A stretch of 64,000 bases of DNA from Bactericera cockerelli. Lineage: Eukaryota; Arthropoda; Insecta; Hemiptera; Triozidae. Location of the stretch: contig CM044958.1 of assembly GCA_024516035.1 (NCBI GenBank), forward strand, positions 26,059,517 to 26,123,516. Reading direction: 5' to 3'. Shown one piece after another: positions 1 through 10,900 of the stretch. The stretch's first letter is position 1. Each line of letters begins with the position of its first letter. The notes below the pieces were generated by a model, which saw nothing but the letters and a program-made list of their open reading frames with translations, searched no databases and was not told the DNA's origin. The position numbers were made by a program, and so were the translations under genes.

Positions 1-237
1 TCCTCACAATAAAACACAGTAATTATCCAGTTTATAGTAAGAGGTCTCCTGACAATAAAACACAGTATTTGTCCAGTTTATAGTAAGAGTTCTCCTGACA
101 ATATAACACAGTATTTGTTCAGTTCATAGTAAGAGTTATCCTGACAATAAAACACAGTATTTGTCCAGTTCATAGTAAGAGTTATCCTAACAATGAAACA
201 CAGTATTTGTCCAGTTCATAGTAAGAGTTCTCCTGAA
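1..237. repeat. 46-bp tandem repeat, five copies, continuing off the left edge
   Basis: The unit begins TCCTGACAATAAAACACAGT and ends TAGTAAGAGTTC, repeated at 46-base spacing with a few substitutions per unit. Confidence 0.9.
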
Positions 238-266
238 CCATGTAAAATTAAGAAAAGAAAAAAGAA

Positions 267-463
267 AATCTCTTCCACCCAACAAGGGTTGGGTGGAAGA
301 GATTACCACAGGCAATAACCCCGCCTTTAGGTAGGACATTATTGTTATTTTCTTCTTTTTTTACTTATTTATTTAGTCATTTGTTTGTTTTTTTTTTTTT
401 TTCTCTTAATTTTATACTGTTACCATTGTACTGTCCTCCTAATAAAGCTTTAAAAAAAAAAAA
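267..463 (+). mobile_element. LINE 3' tail with inverted start
   Basis: Ends with AATAAAGCTTT and a 12-base A run at 452-463. The start is a 17-bp perfect hairpin (267-283 with 288-304, loop AAGG) made by an inverted copy of the first bases of the tail. The same tail appears on the minus strand at 48066-48262. Confidence 0.6.
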
Positions 464-1059
464 ACCATTAGTCCCGAGCCTGTTGTATGAAGCAACCCAA
501 CTCAATATGTTGTGTGCTGTCTCCAAGGAGTCAATGCCAGGAAGAGTGGGATGTTCAAGGAACTAATTTCGACTTCCTTCTCCTCACTCTTCCCTATTTC
601 TCTATCTCTCTGTTTCACCGGGAGAACTTTCCCTTCCTTAACCTTTAACATACTCATGCGGGAGTGGTTGGGGACAAGCGGTTATGTAAGGAGAGCAGTT
701 CAGTACTTCAGTCGATTCACAAACAAGAATACTTCTATGCTAGTACTTCTCAGTGCTCACACTCACCTTTTTTACATTACAGTTCCACACATTTTTCATA
801 ACAAGTCTAAATTTACAGGTCATACATTGCATGTATTTTTTATCATGCAATATCGGAATTTTTGTCACACTAAATCTGCATAGTTGCAGCTGTCCAGAAT
901 TTGCATATAATATGTACATTTGTGCAAATGTACATGTTAGTTCAAGTTCACACTTTTCAAATGTGAGAAAAGGTTGATGTAATGCATAATTCGAACTACT
1001 ACCTGCTTATTCACTTAGATCGAAAGATCTCCAAAATGTTGTGATATTCATGCATGTAC

Positions 1060-1201
1060 CGACCTCAGTAGCTTGATCGATAAGGCGGCGGACTTGTAAT
1101 CTAGAGGTCGGTGGTTCAAGTCCCAGTTTCAGCGTAGATTTAGTAAAGCGAGTTTGAGTAGTTGTGATATCACACAAATATGATAACTTAAAAAAAAAAA
1201 A
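1060..1201 (+). mobile_element. tRNA-derived SINE (family 1), complete, 16-bp target duplication
   Basis: Perfect duplication ATATTCATGCATGTAC at 1044-1059 and 1202-1217. Head CGACCTCAGTAGCTTGATCG (box A region), box B GGTGGTTCAAGTCCC, body TTTCAGCGTAGATTTAGTAA and tail GAGTAGTTGTGATATCAC, then an A run. Reference copy for this family. Confidence 0.85.
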
Positions 1202-3588
1202 ATATTCATGCATGTACAAAATTTAATTCTTCAATTTTAAGTCATTGAAATAATTATGTTATACAAATTATGCACATTCTTGTTAATGTCTATACATTTA
1301 CATAATAAAATGAAAATGAAAATTTAATGAATACTTTTGAATACTCGCGAGACAATCGATGGCTCCTAAAAAATACTGACGAAGATGCCATAAGCGGTGC
1401 TAACGAATTGAGGCCCGCTGACCTTATTTTGACCGATTCCCGGGCCAAAACTTCTTTGGTGAATTACCGAGTTCTAGCCCAAATATGCGGAGCTTTCTGA
1501 AATCAAGGTGTACCAATTTTACCAGAGAACAAACTTTCTTAGGACCGCATTATAAAACAGAATTAAATTCTTAAAAAAGCCAGACTGTTTCCGCAAGTCG
1601 GGTTATGGTGGTCTGTGATTGGTTGAAAATACGACTTGAGGGCGGGTCTAGCTAATCTTAATTTCAATCCTGTTTTATAATTCGGCCCTTGGACACAGCT
1701 CAGTCTCCTGCATGGGAAGCAATTGCTCTAACCAGCATAACTACTGCACGAGCAATGAGAGTTGCTTGTTTCTTTCTTTTCAACGGAACGATGTTCTCAC
1801 GGAATGAACTGTGGAAATAAAAATAAAACTTGATTTCTTCCAGTTAAAATAACTGTCCCACATCCATCAAAACATACTGGAAGGGAGATGGGGTTTCTTT
1901 CAGCTAAATGTTTCCAAGTCACACGCAATACTTTACTTCCCCCTTCCTCTTCCTCACTGCCAAGTCTCTTTCCTTCATTTTCCACTTCTTCACAAATACA
2001 TCAACTACCACTTTTCTTTCTCTCTTCTTTCCACTGCTCTCTCTACCTTGTTTCATTTCCTTCATTCTCTAAGTTACGAGAATAGATTATCTACCTAATC
2101 TTTTAGCTGATGAACTATGTGAAGACAGACCATCCAACAGTCTAGAGAAATGTAGCGAAATGTGTTTCATATTTTTTTTATGTTACATAATATTCTAAAC
2201 AATTCGATAATGGTAATTGACATAAAAACAGATCAGGACAACGGGTATAACAGCTCGTGATTTTTATTTTATTTAAATAGGTATGTACAGCCATTTTAAA
2301 TTCAAGGTTGAAGTGAGAAAACTTGAATGTTGAACAGGCGAAAGCAATACCAAAATAAGTTCAATTGAAAACAATTTCAGCAATTCAATAAAACCACAAT
2401 ATGATTGTCCATAGTTTAAAATGAAACTGACCAAAAGTTTATGCAGGTCAAGAAAACGACCGTCAAGAACAGAAAGGGCACTCACCACAGGCGTGGAACA
2501 AGACCTTAACGAAACGAGCCAGGGAGAGAAAGGGAGGAATATATTGATCGATGATTTCTATTAGGAGGTAATTTGAAATAGACTCGAAATAAAAAGGAAA
2601 GAGAAACAAAGCTGAGGAAATAGAGGGGAGGAGGGGAAGCAAAGGTTTTCACGCTCGCCATTGTGTGTTCAGGAGAGGGAGGAGGGAAGAGGGAGGACAA
2701 GTGGATAATGGGAGGTGGAGGTAGGGAGCTCCACGGAAAATGTTTGTAGTGAAGGTATTTCCATTCATCACACAAATTTATTTTCAAAGAAAATATTAGC
2801 TGCAATGTATGTGTAAATGTACCTCATATACTCGTGTGTGCTTACAGCTAGCGGATTTCATCTGTTGAGAGTTGAGGCTGATGGTCTACAATCCATATCT
2901 CTTATCGTTTACGAGATATTTGCACAAATTTCATTATTGTACAAAATTTTACCCACGAGCTTGTAGGGAATATTACCTATATCAAAAATCTCAGGAACTG
3001 ATATTCAAAATAATTATGTAAATTGTGTGTAAGATCAACATTAAAGACAATGTTATTACCTACCTAGATTAATTTTTTCTGTGATTGATGGTTTACGAGA
3101 TATTTGAATTTTTATTTTTATTTCGAGATATAACCAAAAAGAAAATGACGGATTTTCATGAAATTTCGGGTCCGTGCTTTTAACACCCTGCGCTACATGC
3201 CCAATTTCATTGCTCTACGACTTACCGTTCTTGAGATATTCTGTAAATACACGCCACTGGCGACTGAACGGTAACAGTTAACGAAAAATAAATGTGAATT
3301 TCGTAATCAGCTAGGATGAATAGTAAAATGTTAGTCCAAAATACCGGTAAACTGGGGCCGGGTTCCAAATAGTTCAAGATATCACCCAAGATAAGCAACA
3401 CTCAGATGTATTTGTAGTAAATCATTTGGCAGACGCAAGTGCATACTTATTCTAATAATCAAGGTTATTGATTCTAATAATCAAGAGAATTTATTTGTCG
3501 AACTAACAAAAAGACAGACACAAAACATCGGGGCCTGTCGTAGGTCCCGATGTTTTTTAAATCGGAGCATTTTCAACAAAAAGGCACA

Positions 3589-3640
3589 CAATACTTCCGA
3601 GGATATCTTATACTAGATATCCTCGGAGGTAATATTTTCA
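3589..3640. repeat. hairpin repeat end
   Basis: TCCGAGGATATC / GATATCCTCGGA form a 12-bp perfect stem around an 8-base loop. A second hairpin, ACATCGGG/CCCGATGT, lies just upstream (3525-3554). Confidence 0.55.
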
Positions 3641-4117
3641 GTCTGACGTGATTATGTCTAAAAATGAGAATCAAGAAAAGAAAGAGATGGAGAGTGAAAA
3701 AGAGATAAGCTCGGGGGACTTAAACAATGAGGAGGTATTCTGAAAATTCATAATAATCTGCAATACATTGCCTGAGTTCAGTTCAACATTTTAATAATAC
3801 TGACTTTATTAATTAATAATTCAACATTTCATGCTTTTTAATTAATTTGTTCCGGGTAATCACAAAGCTCTCGCTTTATTCAACAAGTTGAGAGATAATA
3901 GCGAAGGGCCTAATATTCAACATTTCCTCTTCTTAATAACTGAATCCCGGGACCGAGAAGTCTCCCGGAGAAGTTTTACGCCCTAAGCTGCTGCACGTTT
4001 TGAAACACCTTTTTTGACCGACATGTAGACCATTAAAGGAACTGTCTTTTTCAAGATTTCAAAGTTCTAAATGTACAAATATGTAGCCATGTATGTATGA
4101 CCATTATTATTGATAAA

Positions 4118-4204
4118 TCATAGAACAAAGGCCTCATCGAACCCTTGGTTGACAGGAAATGTGCCAAGTATGGCCGCCGCATTGCCTCTTTGGACGACCA
4201 TAGC
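4118..4204 (-). repeat. dispersed repeat with a short conserved reading frame, copy 1
   Basis: The minus strand reads VQRGNAAAILGTFPVNQGF then DEAFVL and stop. A second copy on the plus strand at 15453-15541 keeps the same frame and stop. Possibly the C-terminal coding end of an unrecognised mobile element. Confidence 0.5.
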
Positions 4205-5350
4205 TACTGTCTGTTTGAAATAAAATGCAGATTTCATGTCGCCTGTCACTTTTTTTGTCAATATGTTTGGCGTGTCATAGTATAATGGACGTACTAAGAG
4301 AGTAGAAATAATATTGCTTGAGAGGAATGGAGGTGGTAGGGAAGAAAATATTAGAGAAAAGGACGAAAGGTCCATAATACAATTAAAAGAAAGAGAGATA
4401 GAAGTATGTACAGTACATGGGGATTAGGTATAAAGAAATCTCCGGTGTGGTCATTATTTTCCTTTACAATTGAGGAACGTTTTTATAGTGATGAGAAAAT
4501 TCTCAAAATTTATTAAACAAATAATTTCATCGCATCTAAAGTATCGGTTTAAGACTGATCTGAATAAAGAAAGTCTTTTTTAAAATCGATTACCATTCAC
4601 GAATCATGCTCAATATATTGAGAAAAACATCATTAAAGGAAAAAGAAAGAGAATGAAAGATGGAGAGATAAAATAAAGAACAATTTGAGGGCTGTACCCA
4701 CCCCTACTCTTGTGGCCACCACAGACACAGCGAAGGAGAAAAGAAAGCCGCAAGATCTTGAATTAGAATTCACATTGTTCTATGTCGCATGCCGCATTAA
4801 CCTTGCTGTGCCTCAAGTGATGTGCTGCTCCATGTAAATTATAGGGTCGTTGCTCCTAGCTTTTGTTTCAATGGGAGTGTGGCTTTTCCTTCACGCTACA
4901 GAAAAATACCAATGCCTCCCTCATTAAATGCTAATGCCTCATTAAAAATTACTTTTATTTTCTCACAATTTTTAGGGGAATAGGTAATGGCTGAAATTCT
5001 AAAATTAGTGTTTTTATCGAAGAAACTTCGGTCGTATGAAATTTCTGAAATTCTTTAAAGGTGTGAGGTAAAAAAATAAATGAAATTTATGTTAGAGTAT
5101 CTAATGCTATAAAATGATTCGTTTATTATGCTATAACTCGAGAACCACTAGTCGGATTGAGCTGAAATTTCACATGGTTACCCAGGGACAGTCTCATTGA
5201 AGTTGAGCGCTAGAATATGATTGGTTTAAAAGTAGTAAAACTTATACAGTTGATAGTACATAGTAATTTTATTGTAAGTAGTTTTTTAATGGTTTGAGCC
5301 AAAAACAATCTCAAAAGGAAGCTTGGATAATAGAAAAGTTTTCTTTAAAA

Positions 5351-5419
5351 TTTAGTTGATATTTTGTGTACAAGCAGCTACTACATTAGTTGATATTTTG
5401 TGTACAAGCAGCTACTACG
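5351..5419. repeat. 34-bp tandem duplication
   Basis: TTAGTTGATATTTTGTGTAC with AAGCAGCTACTAC occurs twice in a row, followed by an inverted GTAGCTGCTTGT-like segment. Confidence 0.8.
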
Positions 5420-6104
5420 ATTGCATAGCTGCTTGTAGGTGACAGGTGTCACTCAGGAGTGACATTATCAAGGTAAAAAACCTTCCATAATAATATACCT
5501 GTTATACTTCATATGTGCGTAACTATCTAACATACCACTAGACCACCCGGCAACTAAAAGGTTAAGCAAGACGTAAGAACACAAAGAAAATGAAAGTGTG
5601 TGAGATCATGTTATCCTCGACACAAATCTAAACTTTCAAACTTCCTGAAATAGGTACAAGTGAGTATATTCTAGACTTTAGAGAAACAATGTTTTATATT
5701 CAGGTATGTTGCGATGAGGAAATGTGTGAGATGAGTGGAGGCAATTTCATTTACAGAAATGTACAATGTTTATAATACATACCTTTACATAATTACATGT
5801 ATAATGCATATTAAAAAGTAAGTAATTAAATAAGAGTATATCAATGATGTACCTATATAACTATAAACATTTATAACATAATTTTAAACGATAATGGATA
5901 AGTAGGCATGACCAACCAAGCTGACAACCCGACAGATACCTGTCGAATCGACCTCATGAGAAAAATCTAACAGATCGCCAGGGGCAAAGACGTCATGAAC
6001 GCAAGGGCATACGCCGCAAGTGGAAAATGTAAAGAATTTAATTGTGTTCAACAGGAATGTGTGCCACAACGGTCATTCACCACTCAATACACTGAGGTGA
6101 AGTA

Positions 6105-6180
6105 TTTTACATGACCAGGAATTGAACCGCAACCTCCCAGTACAAAGTCTGCGCCTCGGTGGTAATTCACCACTCTCGAC
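6105..6180 (-). mobile_element. tRNA-like SINE head
   Basis: The minus strand has GCGGTTCAATTCC (box B) with an upstream GGTGGTAATT-type region. Body not identified. Confidence 0.35.
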
Positions 6181-6477
6181 TACTGAGGATAATGAAAAGG
6201 GTTTCAGAAGAGTATGCTTATAAGAACGATTGGAGAAATCTGGTGTTACTGTGTAACGTGTAAATCAAAGCATTACACATTACTTCGTAGGATTAATTTA
6301 TGCACATACATATGTATATTAGGTACTCAACAGTCTCTACAGTACTCTAAACATTTTCTGCACATGATATACACGACAGCTGATAAATTCATCGAACTGA
6401 AGTACTTACTCTAGATGCAAACTAGATCTGTAAAAAAGGAGTCCATAATCCCAAACATAGGGAGCTTCAATCTTCTC

Positions 6478-6576
6478 CCTCTGAAGCTTCACTTCTCTTC
6501 CCCTGGAGCTTCACTTCTCTTCCCCTGGAGCTTCACTCCTCTTCTCCTGAAGCTTCACTCCTCCTCCCCTGGAGAG
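6478..6576. repeat. 24-bp tandem repeat, four copies
   Basis: GGAGCTTCACTTCTCTTCCC units with CT, diverging in the last copies. Confidence 0.8.
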
Positions 6577-7207
6577 GGAGTGGAGGTGTAACTCGTGGAA
6601 TTGCTGAGAACATGAGGAGAGCGCGAGAAGGGACACTGTTTGCCTCCCCGGACTTGGCGAGCATTAATATCCATTAAACCCCTTTTGTAAATCCGAACGG
6701 CTTGCGCTCCCTCTCGCCCTCCCTGTCTCCTGTAAGTAGCATGTTTACAAGCCTGGGCCTACGTCCACTTGGTGAATCAAGAGAAAGAGGATCAACACGG
6801 ACGTATACCGACCCAACGTGAAGAGAATAATGCTTCGGCTCTAATTGCTTCAACACTTTCTTTATTTTCCTCTTGCTTTACACTCTTATATCTTTGGTTC
6901 TGCTGACCATGGAGCTATGGGATTTGGTACATATGTTCTCTTAGTACCACTAAAAAAACACCGACTAGCCAAGTTAGAGGATGGTTAGAAGTAAAAACAT
7001 ACAAAATTAGGAACTCTCGTTTTCAATAAAAAGAAATGGTTTAGTACCAAGATAGCTTGGCCACAAATAAGATATCACTACCTTCATTGGCAAAACTTTT
7101 TGGATAGGAGCTCTGGAACTTGGCCCTTCTTTAACGGTAGTTTTTTTGTGTTAAAAGATACAGTATTGGTTCCGAACATCAGTATACACATAAGGGGTGT
7201 ATATTTA

Positions 7208-7686
7208 TACAGGGCTTCCATAAAGTCTCACCCAGAAACGCACATATCCCTTTATTTTCTGGGCATACAGGCTAGGCAGCTAGTCACGGACCATCTCTAA
7301 AATCTTAAATAGAATGGTATATCGTGTGGCAATTTTTTTTAAAGGTCTCGTTGAGAGAAGTTCATTGCATTAAGTTTTAGTAAGGTACGACTTACGGTTC
7401 ACGAGATAAAAGGTAAAAAGTGTGACTCTTCTAAGCCGCGCAAAAAAGGCAAAATGAAATTTTTGAAACTAAAAATATCTCAACTTTGTATTTCACATTT
7501 TACAAGTGAAAATTCTACTCTAAAATCGGGAGATCGGGGGACCACTTAGGTGCGGGCTTCATATGCCACCACTTTTTGGTACATTGCATTTCGAGCTAAA
7601 CGTATCTTCATATTTTTGCGTTTTTTGATATTTTGAGTAGTTTCCAAGAAATCCAGACCTGGGTGAAACTTTATGGAGGCCCTGTA
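7208..7686. mobile_element. 479-bp MITE, TACAGGG ends
   Basis: The left end TACAGGGCTTCCATAAAGT and the reverse complement of the right end (TACAGGGCCTCCATAAAGT) match over about 26 bases with two differences, followed by CACCCAG in both. AT-rich interior with no ORF. TA is present on the left flank only. Confidence 0.65.
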
Positions 7687-7752
7687 AAGTGTAAAGGTAT
7701 GTATAAATAACATCCAAGTTTGTCAAGCATAGTCAAGTCACCACAAGGAAAG

Positions 7753-7846
7753 AACTCACTTTACTAAATCTACGCTGAAACCGGGACTTGAACCACCGAC
7801 CTCCAGGTTACAAGTCCGCCGCCTTATCCATTAAGCTACTGAGTGA
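7753..7846 (-). mobile_element. SINE family 1 abutting the Nrx-1 EGF-exon donor
   Basis: The minus strand reads CTCAGTAGCTTAATGGATAA, box B GGTGGTTCAAGTCCCGG and the TTTCAGCGTAGATTTAGTAA body, 3'-truncated. Its head starts about 8 bases after the exon end at 7854. Confidence 0.75.
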
Positions 7847-7853
7847 CGCTTAC

Positions 7854-7983
7854 CTTTCTCGCAGTAGATGCCTTCGAAGTCCAAGTTGCGGCATTCACAT
7901 ATAGGCCCGCTGTCCGTGGAGATGCAGATGCCTCCATGCTTGCAAGGGTCGTGCTCCTCACAAGGGTCCAGGACTGAGTTCTC
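7854..7983 (-). CDS. Nrx-1: Neurexin-1 exon encoding first EGF-like domain (EGF-A)
   Basis: The 130-bp exon has acceptor CTTGCCTGTTGCAG, 43 codons plus one base, and donor G/GTAAGC. The peptide shows a six-cysteine EGF spacing: DPCEEHDPCKHGGIC, then GPICECRNLDFEGIYCEK. The CKHGGIC and CEC...GxxC signatures are clear. Phase 0 in matches the LamG exon and phase 1 out is typical for EGF module boundaries. It is oddly placed: a SINE head begins within about 8 bases of the donor (7753-7846) and a retroelement A-rich tail (about 8012-8065) ends near the acceptor tract, so almost no original flanking intron remains. Confidence 0.85.
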
Positions 7984-10900
7984 CTGCAACAGGCAAGGCA
8001 TGAAGAGGATATTTTATTGTTCTTTGTTTTGTATAAAAAATAAAGTGTAAATAAGTAAATAAATGGTCACACTATCTACTTCGTGTATTATCCGCACAAT
8101 TCGAAGGTAAAATATTCTTAAATGCAGTTTCTTAAAGACAACCAACAAATAAGTATGAATAGACAATTTACCATACTTTTTTTAATTTTGAACATAAACT
8201 TTTTGAAACCAAATAATATAATAGAAATGGTATATTAATATCAAATTTGTATTCTTTATTAATGACCAAATAATAGAACTTTGTGAACTGTTATATAATC
8301 AAAACAAGAATAGTGCATGGATAACAACTTGTATAATCAAAAATAGAATGCTTCATAACAACATGGTTTTATCAACAAAGAAGATTTTATCGAGATGAGA
8401 AAAAGTAGACAGAACACTAAATGGAAAACAAGTGAGAGATGTAGGAAGCAGATGGGAGCAAGAGGAGGAGGAGGAGGAGAGAAAACGAGAAATGGCGGAA
8501 ATGCTGATGCTGCCGAAAACTTGAAAATTCCAATATTTTTCCATCTCTCTCTCTCTCTCTCTTTCTCGTGATTGCGTGCGTACTTTTGTGGCTTTCCAAT
8601 ACATAAGTTGATGTGAGAATAAAAATCTGTATAGGTAATATAATGTTCAACTTTTTTTCTTCTTTCATATCACGCGGCTACCTTCACTTTCTCTTTCAAA
8701 TCTTTCTCTCTCTCCCCTGAACCTGCCTCTATGTGTGTTGCAGAATCGTAAGAGGAAAGTTCAGGAAGCTGTGAGAGGAACTGAATAATAAGAAGAGGTT
8801 TTAAATCCTTCGAGTGGGGCACTGTACCGAGGCATGGATGGAGTGGAGGCCTCTTGTCGATGAGGGTTGGATATTATTGAGAGGCTAGGTACTCAGGTGC
8901 TTTACTGTTAAACAGTGGCTGGATGCTTGATTGCACAGTGGGGCGTGTTTAAATCCCGGCAAAGATATTTAGAATTCCTTGTTCTAACATGCTTGTTTGG
9001 AAATAAAAATCCTCAAAATACTACCATTGAAAAAGGGGTCAATTGAACCACCACAAGCGGTTTTGCTCCTTGTGGTGGTGGTTAAATGGCAAACATGTTA
9101 CATTTCTAAACAATCTAGAATGCATAATTTGTTGCAATGGCTGATACACACTAATGCACCGATAGCATGAAACTGACCAAGTTAGAGGATAGTTGGCTAT
9201 TAAGAACATACGAAATGAGGAATAATCATCCATTGCTGAGTCAATCGATGTTCTCTCACATCGCATAAAAGTCTTTTATCTCTAAGCATTTCTAACATCT
9301 TATTGGGCTTTTCTATTTTCCATATTTCCTCCGCAAAAAACGCTTCGTGGTAACATTTATTGAACTTTCTTCTTGTACCTGCTAGGTTTTTTCTGCCTTT
9401 ATCATTTTTTATTTCGAAGAAATTAATTCAATGTTTCAGAAAACAAGAAAAGATGGTTAGAAAGAACTTCGTAATCCCACAATTCCAGAGTTCGCACAAT
9501 TCTGTTTGATCCCCTCTTCCTGCTGTTTCAAAGTTTTCTTTAATTATTCCTCTTTCCTTTCTATAATATCCGAGTTTCTTCTCTTTAGTAGCATTGCTTT
9601 CTATTAATGTTAGTTGGAAATGCTCATTTCAACAATCAATATCTTTATACAAATAAGTGAACCTTGTTTTACTATTCATAAGGGCAAATGATTCTTTTTT
9701 ACCTATCTCAATAACATTGTAGTAACAGGATATAGATGTTAAAAAACATAACCAAATGACCTGTGGGTTTAAGCTATAGCTTACAGTTGAGATGTCGCTT
9801 CCTTCTGACGCAATAACTCTTGAACAGGTCTCATGTTGGTTGATATGAGTTCAATAGTGTCCTGAAATTTACAGTACATTTTACTTCTGAAAGATTTCGA
9901 ATATTAGAAATTGGAATTATAGTGTTCGTTTTTTTTTTTGGTTTTTCATAGGGTCGTTAGTTTTAATTTTCGACTTGTTGGTCATTGAAATCGGGTGCAA
10001 AAATAGTTTTTATTAAATTTTACAAAACCGAACATAATTATAACTAAACGATGTCTAACATTAGATATTTTCGGAAGTAAATGGTTAATGACGATTTTCT
10101 TTGCATATATCTACATATTCAGAGATTCGACTGAAATGATATTTTTATATTTTCCCGGTAGCATAAAAAATGAAATAATGTTCAACTTTCTATTTTCTAG
10201 ATGTTTTCTTCTGGTTATGACCCTCTGGAATGGGAAACGAGCGGGGTCAACGAACTCGTCAGCATTTTGCAAATGGATGGCTCCATTATGCAGTTTTAAT
10301 GAAGCTGTATACAAACATATCTAGGCCAACCTAAAATATTAAAATAAATGTAGAGATTTTTTTCAGAATTCATACACTTCAGTGGAGCTTTTAAATAATT
10401 ATTTGGTATCGATATACATAATATAATTCCAGCAGAGTCCATGTATCTACAGAAAATATGTACTTTCTTATCTATAATTATGTATAACTTAGTAATGGCA
10501 TTGGGGTCGGCGAAATTGAAACAATTCCTATTTATTACAATTCTATGTACCTTATTAAAATTGCCAAAGTGTTAGAATAAAACTCCCTGAGCAGGACATG
10601 GTTTGAACCTTCAACATTATTATTTGCTCTTAACAATATCGACTGAGACCCAAACTATGAAACAGGATTAGGTCGGAGTTTTAACCAATCACAGCGCACA
10701 ACAGCCCAAGCTGAGGGACAGTCTGACTTATCTTAACTTTAATCTTGTTCTATAATTCAGTCTTAAGTCTAAGAAACATATTCTTACACATCCGGCTCCT
10801 CAACTCCTTGGCAATATACATATTATACATATATTATGTATGTACAATTGTACATAGACCTCTTTCCTAATGTCAATTCCACATTAATTTTGTCAAGTAT

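Larger units (their letters stand above)
464..6104. other. Nrx-1 downstream intron: no gene seen
   Basis: Apart from the SINE, hairpin and small repeats listed, it holds AT-rich DNA, a polypurine block (2516-2715) and old repeat fragments (2900-3400 with recurring GAGATATT phrases; 5100-5240). The open frames are short and lack splice context. Confidence 0.6.

Noticed and set aside
1060..1135. Functional tRNA genes at box A/B sites (also 16703, 24068, 31208, 55690)
   Set aside because: Acceptor stems or anticodon arms do not fold properly, and the sequences continue into SINE bodies with tails and target duplications.
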